From Parachlamydiaceae bacterium (GTDB lineage Bacteria > Chlamydiota > Chlamydiia > Chlamydiales > Parachlamydiaceae), in NCBI GenBank assembly GCA_013817115.1, contig JACDDG010000190.1, forward strand, positions 1 through 5,439: a DNA stretch of 5,439 nucleotides, in the 5' to 3' direction. Shown here in pieces: positions 1 through 5,088 of the stretch. The notes under the pieces are model-generated. The model was not told the DNA's origin, made no database searches, and saw nothing but the letters and a program-made list of their open reading frames with translations. Within the stretch, counting starts at the first letter, position 1, and each line of letters begins with the position of its first letter. Both the position numbers and the translations under genes were made by a program.

Positions 1-52
1 ATGCATTTTATGGTTGAAATGAAACAAACTGTTGTAGTATAATTAAGTTAAT

Positions 53-107
53 GCGAAAGTTTCGCTCGGCTAACCGAAAAATCAAATGTGATTTTTATCG
101 GAAAGCC
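53..107. repeat. Two adjacent inverted repeats (hairpins)
   Basis: Positions 53-65 form a short palindrome, GCGAAA-g-TTTCGC. Immediately after it, 68-107 form a larger imperfect hairpin: GGCT (68-71) pairs with AGCC (104-107), CCGA (74-77) with TCGG (98-101), and AAAATCA (78-84) with TGATTTT (89-95). It has an AATG loop, an A-A/A-A internal loop and a two-base bulge, so about 15 pairs in total. Neither side is followed by a T-run in the transcribed sense, so a standard intrinsic terminator is not supported. It could be a remnant of a small palindromic mobile element or an mRNA 3' structure of a gene to the left. Confidence 0.6.
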
Positions 108-136
108 AAAAAATCATAAAGTCGAGATATTGCCTC

Positions 137-163
137 CGTAGTATATACTTAGTATATACTACG
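137..163. repeat. Perfect 27-bp palindrome made of two AGTATATACT copies
   Basis: Every base from 137 to 149 pairs with 151 to 163 around a single central T at 150. Within it, the self-complementary decamer AGTATATACT occurs twice, at 140-149 and 151-160, with centres 11 bp apart, about one turn of the helix. Two self-complementary half-sites on the same helical face are the usual form of an operator for a dimeric regulator, but no promoter or adjacent gene start is recognisable, so an operator role is only inference. A transposon-end remnant or cruciform-forming site are alternatives. Confidence 0.6.
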
Positions 164-284
164 CTGGATAAAGTCAAGAAACAAATTTGAGGGTAAAGAT
201 TAATTTTGTAGGTGCAATTAAAAGGCTAACAAGAAGGGAGCAAACTCGCCAAACAAAAACGTTGCTTTGTTGTAATTTATTTCA

Positions 285-316
285 ACCACAGAAATCACAG
301 AGAACACAGAGAGAAC
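285..316. repeat. CACAGAG-type short tandem repeat, three 9-bp units
   Basis: Three imperfect 9-bp units are visible: CACAGAAAT (287-295), CACAGAGAA (296-304) and CACAGAGAG (305-313), preceded by TTCAAC. The same TTCAAC-ACA lead-in and the CACARAG core recur at 5144-5182, so this is a second copy, or fragment, of the repeat family that dominates the right end of the window. From memory, CACAGAG/CTCTGTG intergenic repeats of this sort occur in many unrelated bacterial genomes; I cannot check that here. Confidence 0.6.
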
Positions 317-388
317 ATAAAAGGCTTTGAGAGCAGCCCCAAGAACGAAGCAAAAAGGTAGCTCATCACCCCGATCATACTTTTAACT

Positions 389-410
389 CAATCTTTTTTT
401 GAAAAGATTG
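389..410. repeat. 9-bp perfect hairpin with poly-T
   Basis: CAATCTTTT (389-397) pairs exactly with AAAAGATTG (402-410) around a TTTG loop. TAGCT (359-363) and AGCTA (414-418) could form an outer clamp. The T-run lies inside the stem and not after it, so this is a weak terminator candidate. On the minus strand it lies about 10 bases upstream of a 27-codon hydrophobic open frame (378-295) that lacks a good ribosome binding site. Confidence 0.4.
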
Positions 411-699
411 TGCAGCTAAAAACATATAACGCGAATTTAAGTTTTATTATTTACCCGATCTGTTTTTTATGCCGTCCCTATAGGACTCACGAGGTATTTC
501 AACAGAATTTTCTTCTTCCGAATTGCTAAATGTTAAAGCTGCTCAAGATGATGTAATCCGATTTCTTGCCGATTCATGAAAATTGAAAACTGGTTTCGCG
601 AATACTTTTTGCAAACTGTGCATTTGCTTCAGTTTGTTAAAGGGTGGTGTGTCCACAAATGGTGCACATACTATCATAGAGGATCTAGGCTGCGTTTTG

Positions 700-1338
700 C
701 TAATAATTTTTTTCATGTCGAATTAAGTCCTGATAATCCATAGCCCCTAGTTCAATCACCTTCTGCGCTTCTTCTCGGCCATAAGTCGCTATAATTTCAG
801 TTTGAAAGGAACTTTTGCCAGGAGCGTCTTTGTATGTCAAAAAATAATGCCTAAGTTGTTCAATTAGACTTTGCGGACATTCATCAATGTTTGTGATGTT
901 TCCAAAAACTAGGTCATCAACCATGACGCTAATAATTTTGTCGTCAACTTCTTCACCATCTAGTAATCGAAAACCTCCGATCGGAATGGCTCTAACGATG
1001 ACATCGCCGTGAGCAATCACATTTTGTGTCAAAATACAAACGTCCAAGGGATCGCCATCTCCTATAAGGCCTGAGCGACCACTCTTATCGGCGCAATATT
1101 TTGCAACTTTTTCTCCAGCATAAGTTTGTGGAAGAAATCCGTAAAGGGAAGGGCAAATACTTGAGTATTTTTGAGGTCGATCGACCTTAAGAATTCCGGT
1201 AACTTTATCGATTTCGTATTTAACAGTATCGGTGGGGACCATTTCAACATAGCAATTGACAATTTGGGGGGATAGTTTTCCTAATTCAAGCCCATGCCAT
1301 GGGTGTTGGCGAAATTTCATTAGTTCTGATTGGTCCAT
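700..1338 (-). CDS. ppa: Inorganic pyrophosphatase, family I
   Basis: This cytoplasmic enzyme hydrolyses pyrophosphate to two phosphates, using divalent metal ions (usually Mg2+), and so pulls nucleic-acid and aminoacyl-tRNA synthesis forward. The family I signature DGDPLDV lies at residues 94-100, giving metal ligands D94, D96 and D99. By alignment in my head to the E. coli enzyme, D127, D132 and K134 (in LLDGEEVDDK), E32, K40, E42, R54, Y66, Y169 and K170 match known active-site residues, so it should be active. It has 212 residues, against about 176 in E. coli; the extra length includes an insert around residues 75-91, as in chlamydial homologues. The start at 1338 is chosen because TGGAG lies 7 bases upstream (1346-1350); Met7 has no such site. 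It ends in TAG and appears monocistronic, divergent from the Inc-like gene. A T7 run lies near its 3' end. Identification is firm; the chlamydial affinity rests on remembered sequences. Confidence 0.96.
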   Translation of the reverse strand: MDQSELMKFRQHPWHGLELGKLSPQIVNCYVEMVPTDTVKYEIDKVTGILKVDRPQKYSSICPSLYGFLPQTYAGEKVAKYCADKSGRSGLIGDGDPLDVCILTQNVIAHGDVIVRAIPIGGFRLLDGEEVDDKIISVMVDDLVFGNITNIDECPQSLIEQLRHYFLTYKDAPGKSSFQTEIIATYGREEAQKVIELGAMDYQDLIRHEKNY

Positions 1339-1386
1339 AGTAAATCTCCAAAAATAGCACGCTATTATTTTTCTGTGCCTAATCGA

Positions 1387-1415
1387 AAAGTAGATGTTAA
1401 CGGCTTGATTGTCAA
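1387..1415 (-). promoter_or_regulatory. Candidate sigma-70-type promoter of ppa
   Basis: On the minus strand a perfect -35 box TTGACA (1410-1415) is followed after 17 bases by TACTTT (1387-1392), a weak -10 box with three of six consensus bases. Transcription would begin near 1380, giving a leader of about 40 bases. That leader contains a small 5-bp hairpin (1353-1366) just before the ribosome binding site, followed by a T-run. The -35 match and spacing are good; the -10 is poor. Confidence 0.45.
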
Positions 1416-1556
1416 TTAATTTTTAGGATTTTTCTGGTTAATCAATATGCTCAATGTTATTACATGAATTTTTTCAAATTATAAAACAAAAATAAATAAA
1501 CGAATAAAAATATAGTTAAATTAAATTTAGTAAATAATGTTGTGAAATATAAAAAC

Positions 1557-1650
1557 GGGCTTGGTCAATTTGTGGGCCATTTTGTAATGCATTTTCTGCG
1601 AGGAAGGTGATCCAACTTCATAAAAAATGGCCCGCGATTTGACCAAGCCC
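1557..1650. mobile_element. MITE-like element, 27-bp inverted repeats, 8-bp target duplication
   Basis: The terminal inverted repeats are 1557-1583 and 1624-1650. Both begin GGGCTTGGTCAA at the outer end and GGGCCATTTT follows inward; 24 of 27 positions are complementary and two of the other three could be G-U pairs in RNA. The element is bracketed exactly by the octamer ATAAAAAC at 1549-1556 and again at 1651-1658, which is what a transposase leaving an 8-bp duplication produces. The 40-bp interior has no coding capacity, so movement would depend on a transposase encoded elsewhere; several IS families (for example ISL3, IS256, IS66, IS6) make 8-bp duplications and I cannot assign it. The perfect duplication and near-perfect arms suggest a fairly recent insertion. 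Transcribed, it would fold into a long hairpin, but it sits between divergent promoters, so a terminator role is unlikely. Confidence 0.8.
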
Positions 1651-1684
1651 ATAAAAACATTTAGTTGTGTTTAATGCATTTTTT

Positions 1685-1714
1685 TTGATACGTTATAGGA
1701 TGAGTTGCTACAAG
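1685..1714 (+). promoter_or_regulatory. Candidate promoter of the Inc-like gene
   Basis: TTGATA (1685-1690, five of six -35 bases) is followed after 18 bases by TACAAG (1709-1714, a weak -10 box). It lies downstream of the inserted element, so the element would not interrupt transcription but could replace upstream regulatory DNA. The leader would be about 40 bases and includes the ribosome binding site. The match is moderate and the region is AT-rich, so chance matches are easy. Confidence 0.35.
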
Positions 1715-1758
1715 ATTTTGAGGTAAATACAAAAACAAACGGGTAAGGAGAGAAAAGT

Positions 1759-2841
1759 ATGAATCCAGTGATTTCACAAGCTTGTCAAAAATGGACTGTT
1801 GAAACGGCTCAGGAAGCGTTAGGACGCATTAAGCCATTTACTCGAAATCATCAGAATGCAACGATGATATCATTCATAGCGGGAATCGTTGCAGGAATTT
1901 CTTTTGTAGTCGGTAGCTCTGCTATAACTTTCACAGCTGTAGTCATTACAGGTGTTACTGCTGCATATGCCATCTATTGCAATAGAAAAATCTCTAGTAT
2001 GAAGCAAGGGCTACAAGACCAAGGTCTGACAAATGAATTACAGAGTAAATTTGGATTAAGCGTTTTTGAAAATGCATTGAATGAAACAAAAAATTGGACT
2101 GTAGAGTCTTATCTCACTTTTAGCAAAAAAGTTGACACCATCTTTGAGGGCATCTGTTTTTTCCATTGGATTGGAAGGAATAGAGGTATGTATCAAACTT
2201 ACCAAGATATCTCCACCAAAAAAGAATGGGACAAAATAAATGTTCATGTTTGGGAAAATTCTGTTAATGATGTCACAAAGCTTTCTTTATTGAATCTTGC
2301 TGTTAAAAATAGATTTGTTCTGTTTTTTTCTTCCTTAGATAAGAGAACGACTTCCGGTAGGTTAGAGAATAACGAATTAATTCTTCAGAAGGCCAGGGAT
2401 TCAGCACTTATTTCTGCACAATTTGTTAAAAACTGCATAGAATCAACTGTTAATGCCGATCTAGATATTGAGGCAATTAACCGACAGCTAAAAGCTTTAG
2501 CGCCTAAGTTTTATGCGGATCTTGACGATCTTGAGACATGTCAGACTCTTTATCCTATTGTGCAGCTTCGCAAAAATCAAGATGACGGATTGGTCGTTGA
2601 ATTAACATCAAATCACTTAGCTATTGGCGCTGAAGGAAATGTTGGAGATCTTATTGAGATTTTAAACTTAGACGGAATCGCAGCAATTGAAATCATCAAT
2701 GAGGGATGGAAATTTGGAAATGGATCAAGGACGGATTTCGAGTCTAAATGGAAAAATAACATCCAGCAATATACGCAAATGTTAAAGTACCGTCCAATTG
2801 TCGACAGAACCTCTGAAGAAATTCCAAAAATTTGGGCTTAA
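1759..2841 (+). CDS. Putative inclusion-membrane (Inc)-like protein
   Basis: I do not recognise a named family. The 360-residue product has one uncharged hydrophobic stretch at residues 35-74, made of two lobes (about 36-51 and 55-73) separated by a short GSS turn and flanked by polar or basic residues (R29, H31; R76, K77). Such a closely spaced membrane hairpin is the hallmark of chlamydial Inc proteins, which are exported by type III secretion and inserted in the inclusion membrane with both ends facing the host cytosol. There is no cleavable signal peptide; the first 30 residues are polar and Ser/Thr/Gln-containing, compatible with a type III signal. Residues 80-360 look soluble and mixed helical, with no catalytic motif I can name. 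A WTVE motif occurs twice (12-15 and 113-116). The start is well supported by TAAGGAG (1744-1750) 8 bases upstream. The gene stands alone, divergent from ppa. The Inc assignment is an inference; an ordinary inner-membrane protein is possible. Confidence 0.85.
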   Translation: MNPVISQACQKWTVETAQEALGRIKPFTRNHQNATMISFIAGIVAGISFVVGSSAITFTAVVITGVTAAYAIYCNRKISSMKQGLQDQGLTNELQSKFGLSVFENALNETKNWTVESYLTFSKKVDTIFEGICFFHWIGRNRGMYQTYQDISTKKEWDKINVHVWENSVNDVTKLSLLNLAVKNRFVLFFSSLDKRTTSGRLENNELILQKARDSALISAQFVKNCIESTVNADLDIEAINRQLKALAPKFYADLDDLETCQTLYPIVQLRKNQDDGLVVELTSNHLAIGAEGNVGDLIEILNLDGIAAIEIINEGWKFGNGSRTDFESKWKNNIQQYTQMLKYRPIVDRTSEEIPKIWA

Positions 2842-2865
2842 AAATATATTCCAGGAAAAATCGCG

Positions 2866-2919
2866 AAGAACCATAGCTACTTCAAAGAAATTTAAGGTCT
2901 GATGTCGCTATGGTTTGTT
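2866..2919. terminator. Possible bidirectional terminator between convergent genes
   Basis: AACCATAGC (2869-2877) pairs exactly with GCTATGGTT (2907-2915), and AAGAA/TTCTT can extend the stem after a small bulge. On the plus strand the stem is followed by TTTGTTCTTT; on the minus strand the left arm is followed by a T-rich stretch ending in five Ts (2856-2860 read in reverse). It lies in the 80-bp gap between the plus-strand gene ending at 2841 and the minus-strand gene ending at 2922, the expected place for a shared terminator. The 29-base loop is longer than usual, which lowers confidence. Confidence 0.5.
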
Positions 2920-2921
2920 CT

Positions 2922-3881
2922 TTAGATCTTATCGTGGTTATCTAAAGCTCTGCCCTTGTCCAGACTACTAACTTGCTGCACTAGAGCTCTCCACAATGAG
3001 GCTTTGAGCGATGGCTGTTGCATATATAGTGAAAGGTCCGAAAGCAAGAAAAGCTGCGTACGGCCAAGTTTATGCTTCCCTGTGGCTTCCTCATGGTAAA
3101 ATTTCATGAGTTCAGGCAAAGCGTGTAAGCTATTATGGCTTGCGATAACTAATCGTAAATTTTTAGTCTTCAGCAACTGATCCCATCCTTTCTCTTCTTC
3201 AATTTTGGCCGCTGAAATCAACTTTGCCGAACCAAAACACTGATTGAGGGTAAAGCTAAGATTGGTTAGGAAAGCTTTTTCCGGAGCGTGATCACTAAAC
3301 GATAGGATCACAATTTCTGCAGGTGGAGCTTTCCAACGCAGTGCTAAAGCTTTAGCTTCATTATCATCGGCAATCGTTTCAGTAAGGACTACATTTGGAA
3401 GCTTTTCCTTAAAAAATGTTCGCATTTCCGTAAAATCAGTAGGTGTAGAAGGAGGCGCGATTTCAAGCGCAATTTGTTTTTGATGCAAAACATCCTTTGG
3501 TGAAGATTTAACTTCTATAGCAAGCTCTGGCTTTTTAATTGATTCTTCTGCAGAGGCTTTGGCTGGCGTGGAGGTTTTAATTAACTTTGTCACCGGCGCC
3601 TGTTGTGCGATCTCTTGTGGCAAGGGAGCTTGTACAGGTGGGGTTAATGAATGAAGGGGAACTGAAGTCGGAACAATTGGTGTTCGCGCAGTTGTGGTAG
3701 TATTTTTTTGTTGAACGGGCAGGGTAGATTGAGGCTTAGGAAGAGTCTTTGCTGAAGCTAATTGAAGGAAATATTCGTAGTTCTGCCGATCGGTCGACAT
3801 CCATTTCCCTTTAAGACCCTGTTGGCTGATGTAGAGTTGAAATGCACGAATAAGATCGGCATATTGTTGCATGCAATTCAT
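2922..3881 (-). CDS. Hypothetical protein with Pro/Thr/Gln-rich linker and C-terminal alpha/beta domain
   Basis: The family is not recognised. The 319-residue product has three parts: an N-terminal segment (1-43) that looks helical (QYADLIRAFQLYISQQG, then NYEYFLQLA); a long low-complexity linker (about 44-150) rich in Pro, Thr, Gln and Ala; and a C-terminal domain (about 150-315) with alternating predicted strands and helices, including EIVILSF (189-195), LRLVIAS (242-248) and TQLFLLSDLS (275-284), suggesting a Rossmann-like fold. There is no signal peptide or membrane segment. The start overlaps the stop of the upstream gene as ATGA (3878-3881) and lacks a Shine-Dalgarno sequence, which fits translational coupling; Met4 is an alternative start. 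The two genes probably form an operon and act together, perhaps physically. The linker could place the globular domain at a distance from an N-terminal docking helix, which is speculation. Confidence 0.85.
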   Translation of the reverse strand: MNCMQQYADLIRAFQLYISQQGLKGKWMSTDRQNYEYFLQLASAKTLPKPQSTLPVQQKNTTTTARTPIVPTSVPLHSLTPPVQAPLPQEIAQQAPVTKLIKTSTPAKASAEESIKKPELAIEVKSSPKDVLHQKQIALEIAPPSTPTDFTEMRTFFKEKLPNVVLTETIADDNEAKALALRWKAPPAEIVILSFSDHAPEKAFLTNLSFTLNQCFGSAKLISAAKIEEEKGWDQLLKTKNLRLVIASHNSLHALPELMKFYHEEATGKHKLGRTQLFLLSDLSLYMQQPSLKASLWRALVQQVSSLDKGRALDNHDKI

Positions 3882-4606
3882 AAAACGCTCGGAGCGGAAC
3901 TAATTTTTGATTTAAGCATTGTAATAAGATCTAAAAATCCACGTTTTTTGTACGCATCAATGATAAAATGATAAGCATTTTCGGTATTAAGATTCAATGT
4001 TTTTAGTATTTTTGCCGTAAAGGCTTTCCCATAAATTGAATCGAGCTGATGTTGGCGATGCATTAAACAAAGTAAAACGTTTTCATTCGTTTTGAAATGT
4101 TTTAATGTTTTGATGATTGTATTACCCAATTTCTTTAACTGAGCAAACATGCGCGCTTCCACCTTTTGAAATCGGATAAAATCCTTATGGTCGACAAGAG
4201 GTAATTCAAGCGGAAGATGTGTTGCAAGGTCATGTAGTTCTATGCAATAAAACCAGCTTGAAGTCGCTTGTTTTCGTATAAGTGAGGCTTCCGGTATCTG
4301 TAGACTGTGATTTTTTTGAAATAGAGTACTATTGTTCTTCAAGCTTGTCAGTATGCCTAATGTGAGATCAAACGAAAAGCCATTATCGAATGGAGAGGCA
4401 ATGCCGGCCAGGCTTTCGATAGCTGAGAGCAATTTTTTTTTGTGATCACTTTTGCTGTGTGATTCAAGGCTGTTTTCGAATTCATATCGCAAAGATTTAA
4501 GATCTTTAAATGCCTCTTGAGTTCGCAGAAAAGAAGCAAATATGAATTGGAATAAAACATGACAAGGGTAACTGTGGGAAGATTGCGCAGTTGTAGCCTC
4601 TAACAT
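3878..4606 (-). CDS. Hypothetical, largely helical protein; first gene of an overlapping pair
   Basis: The family is not recognised. The 242-residue product is basic and appears mostly alpha-helical; examples are residues 28-50 (RTQEAFKDLKSLRYEFENS region), 142-172 (FIRFQKVEARMFAQLKKL and the following Lys-rich helix) and 193-235. Residues 15-26 are hydrophobic but too short for a membrane span, and no signal peptide is seen. The start at 4606 is supported by AAAGG about 9 bases upstream. A weak -10-like TAGTAT lies at 4642-4647 on the minus strand, without a convincing -35 box. The stop codon overlaps the start of the 319-residue gene by four bases, so co-translation is likely. Codons for K56-K58 form an uninterrupted run of nine A (4433-4441), a possible polymerase-slippage site. 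A cytoplasmic partner of the downstream protein is the simplest reading, but nothing in the sequence gives a function. Confidence 0.85.
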   Translation of the reverse strand: MLEATTAQSSHSYPCHVLFQFIFASFLRTQEAFKDLKSLRYEFENSLESHSKSDHKKKLLSAIESLAGIASPFDNGFSFDLTLGILTSLKNNSTLFQKNHSLQIPEASLIRKQATSSWFYCIELHDLATHLPLELPLVDHKDFIRFQKVEARMFAQLKKLGNTIIKTLKHFKTNENVLLCLMHRQHQLDSIYGKAFTAKILKTLNLNTENAYHFIIDAYKKRGFLDLITMLKSKISSAPSVL

Positions 4607-4764
4607 TGGTTTTTGCCTTTGAGTGATGGTTGTAAGAGGTCATACTAGCACAAGGAGGAAATAAATAAACCCTAAAAATTTGCGAATAAAACCCTCTGTA
4701 TGAGGCTTAACTTAGATGGTAATTAGTGATTGGTTAGATTTACGCCCTGAAATGTTTTCTAAGT

Positions 4765-4798
4765 GGAAACGCAAATTTCAATTGAAATTTGCGTTTCC
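4765..4798. repeat. Perfect 34-bp palindrome
   Basis: Bases 4765-4781 are the exact reverse complement of 4782-4798, with no mismatch and no loop; the outer arm begins GGAAACGC and the centre is TCAATTGA. It lies 14 bases past the stop codon of the small peptide gene (minus strand) and about 160 bases before the 242-residue gene on the same strand, so it could end or stabilise the small transcript. The flank on the minus strand is ACTTAG and not a T-run, so it is not a textbook intrinsic terminator. A binding site for a dimeric protein or a small insertion is possible; no target duplication is visible. Confidence 0.75.
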
Positions 4799-4812
4799 TG
4801 CAGAAATACTAA

Positions 4813-4920
4813 TTACTTAGATTTGTTTCCGCCGCTTTTGTTTGATGAATTACCCTTGTTACCAGAGCTTTTCTTATCTGAAGATTCATTATTTTTTGTT
4901 GTTGGGTTTTTTTTGTCCAT
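4813..4920 (-). CDS. Small basic, Lys/Ser/Asn/Gly-rich peptide (35 residues)
   Basis: The predicted peptide starts MDKKNPTTKNN and has 9 Lys, 8 Ser, 7 Asn and 4 Gly in 35 residues, with net charge about +6 and no hydrophobic residue after Met1 except Pro6. It should be intrinsically disordered; nucleic-acid binding is conceivable but unproven. The start at 4920 is favoured because AGGAG (4928-4932) lies 7 bases upstream on the minus strand; the same frame stays open to 5076, but that extension is hydrophobic, AT-driven and lacks its own binding site. TTGACT (4984-4989, minus strand) could be a -35 box, with only a weak -10. A run of eight A (4907-4914) directly follows the start region, and a perfect 34-bp palindrome lies just downstream. 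I recognise no family. The composition could also arise from a low-complexity stretch with a chance ribosome binding site. Confidence 0.55.
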   Translation of the reverse strand: MDKKNPTTKNNESSDKKSSGNKGNSSNKSGGNKSK

Positions 4921-5088
4921 GGTTTTTCTCCTATTTAGACGGTTAATGGTCTCATCTTGAGATTTCTCACATAAGGAAATCGGAGTCAATAGAAAAATAA
5001 AAAAAAGATTGTATATATTTAAATTATTTAAAAATCTTGGAGATGAAGGAGGGGAAATGGAAGGGAGGAGTGGCATTATAGTTTATTT

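Larger units (their letters stand above)
1..699. other. Intergenic region rich in palindromes, no convincing gene
   Basis: No open frame here has both a plausible start and a ribosome binding site. From left to right it holds a short palindrome and a larger hairpin (53-107), a double palindrome (137-163), a CACAGAG-type repeat (285-316), a 9-bp hairpin with poly-T (389-410) and a 7-bp inverted repeat (612-618 with 630-636). Frame 1 is open from the left edge to a TAA at 40-42 (13 codons), which could be the tail of a gene entering from the left but is too short to judge. Between 447 and 677 the minus strand has a frame broken by one TGA (543-545), and the plus strand is open at 484-579. This may be a decayed gene, but I recognise no family. 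No clear intrinsic terminator for the pyrophosphatase gene is visible just beyond its stop. Confidence 0.6.
1339..1758. other. Divergent intergenic region between ppa and the Inc-like gene
   Basis: This very AT-rich 420-bp stretch separates two divergent genes. It holds the ppa ribosome binding site and a small leader hairpin (AATAG 1353-1357 with CTATT 1362-1366), the ppa promoter candidate (1387-1415), an unstructured AT-rich part (about 1416-1548), the inserted inverted-repeat element with its target duplications (1549-1658), a promoter candidate (1685-1714) and the ribosome binding site of the plus-strand gene (1744-1750). The 11-mer TAATGCATTTT occurs twice (1585-1595 and 1672-1682), once inside the element and once outside. 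No additional gene is seen. Confidence 0.7.

Noticed and set aside
1..42. Possible 13-codon tail of a gene entering from the left
   Set aside because: It is too short to distinguish from chance; sequence to the left would be needed.
295..378. 27-residue hydrophobic peptide on the minus strand, reminiscent of a type I toxin
   Set aside because: There is no Shine-Dalgarno site, its C-terminus is encoded by the CACAGAG repeat, and no antisense RNA promoter is evident.
1062..1262. 66-codon open frame on the minus strand
   Set aside because: It lies wholly inside ppa in another frame and has no ribosome binding site; ppa is certain.
1557..1650. Rho-independent terminator
   Set aside because: It lies between divergent genes, has a 40-base interior, and is framed by an exact 8-bp duplication, all of which fit an insertion better.
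2056..2247. 63-codon open frame on the minus strand
   Set aside because: It is antisense to the well-supported Inc-like gene, with no start signals.
3762..3971. 69-codon open frame on the plus strand
   Set aside because: It is antisense across the junction of the coupled gene pair, with no ribosome binding site.
4357..4560. 67-codon open frame on the minus strand
   Set aside because: It is a shifted frame inside the 242-residue gene, without its own start signals.
4652..4658. AAGGAGG on the plus strand, a perfect ribosome-binding-site look-alike
   Set aside because: No start codon follows at a usable distance, and the genes on both sides are on the minus strand.
4763..4960. 65-codon open frame on the plus strand
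   Set aside because: It begins in the 34-bp palindrome and runs antisense to the small peptide gene; its Leu/Phe-rich product is what the complement of Lys/Asn codons gives.
4921..5076. 52-residue N-terminal extension of the small peptide
   Set aside because: The internal ATG at 4920 has a well-placed AGGAG, while the upstream ATG has none and the extension looks like translated AT-rich non-coding DNA.
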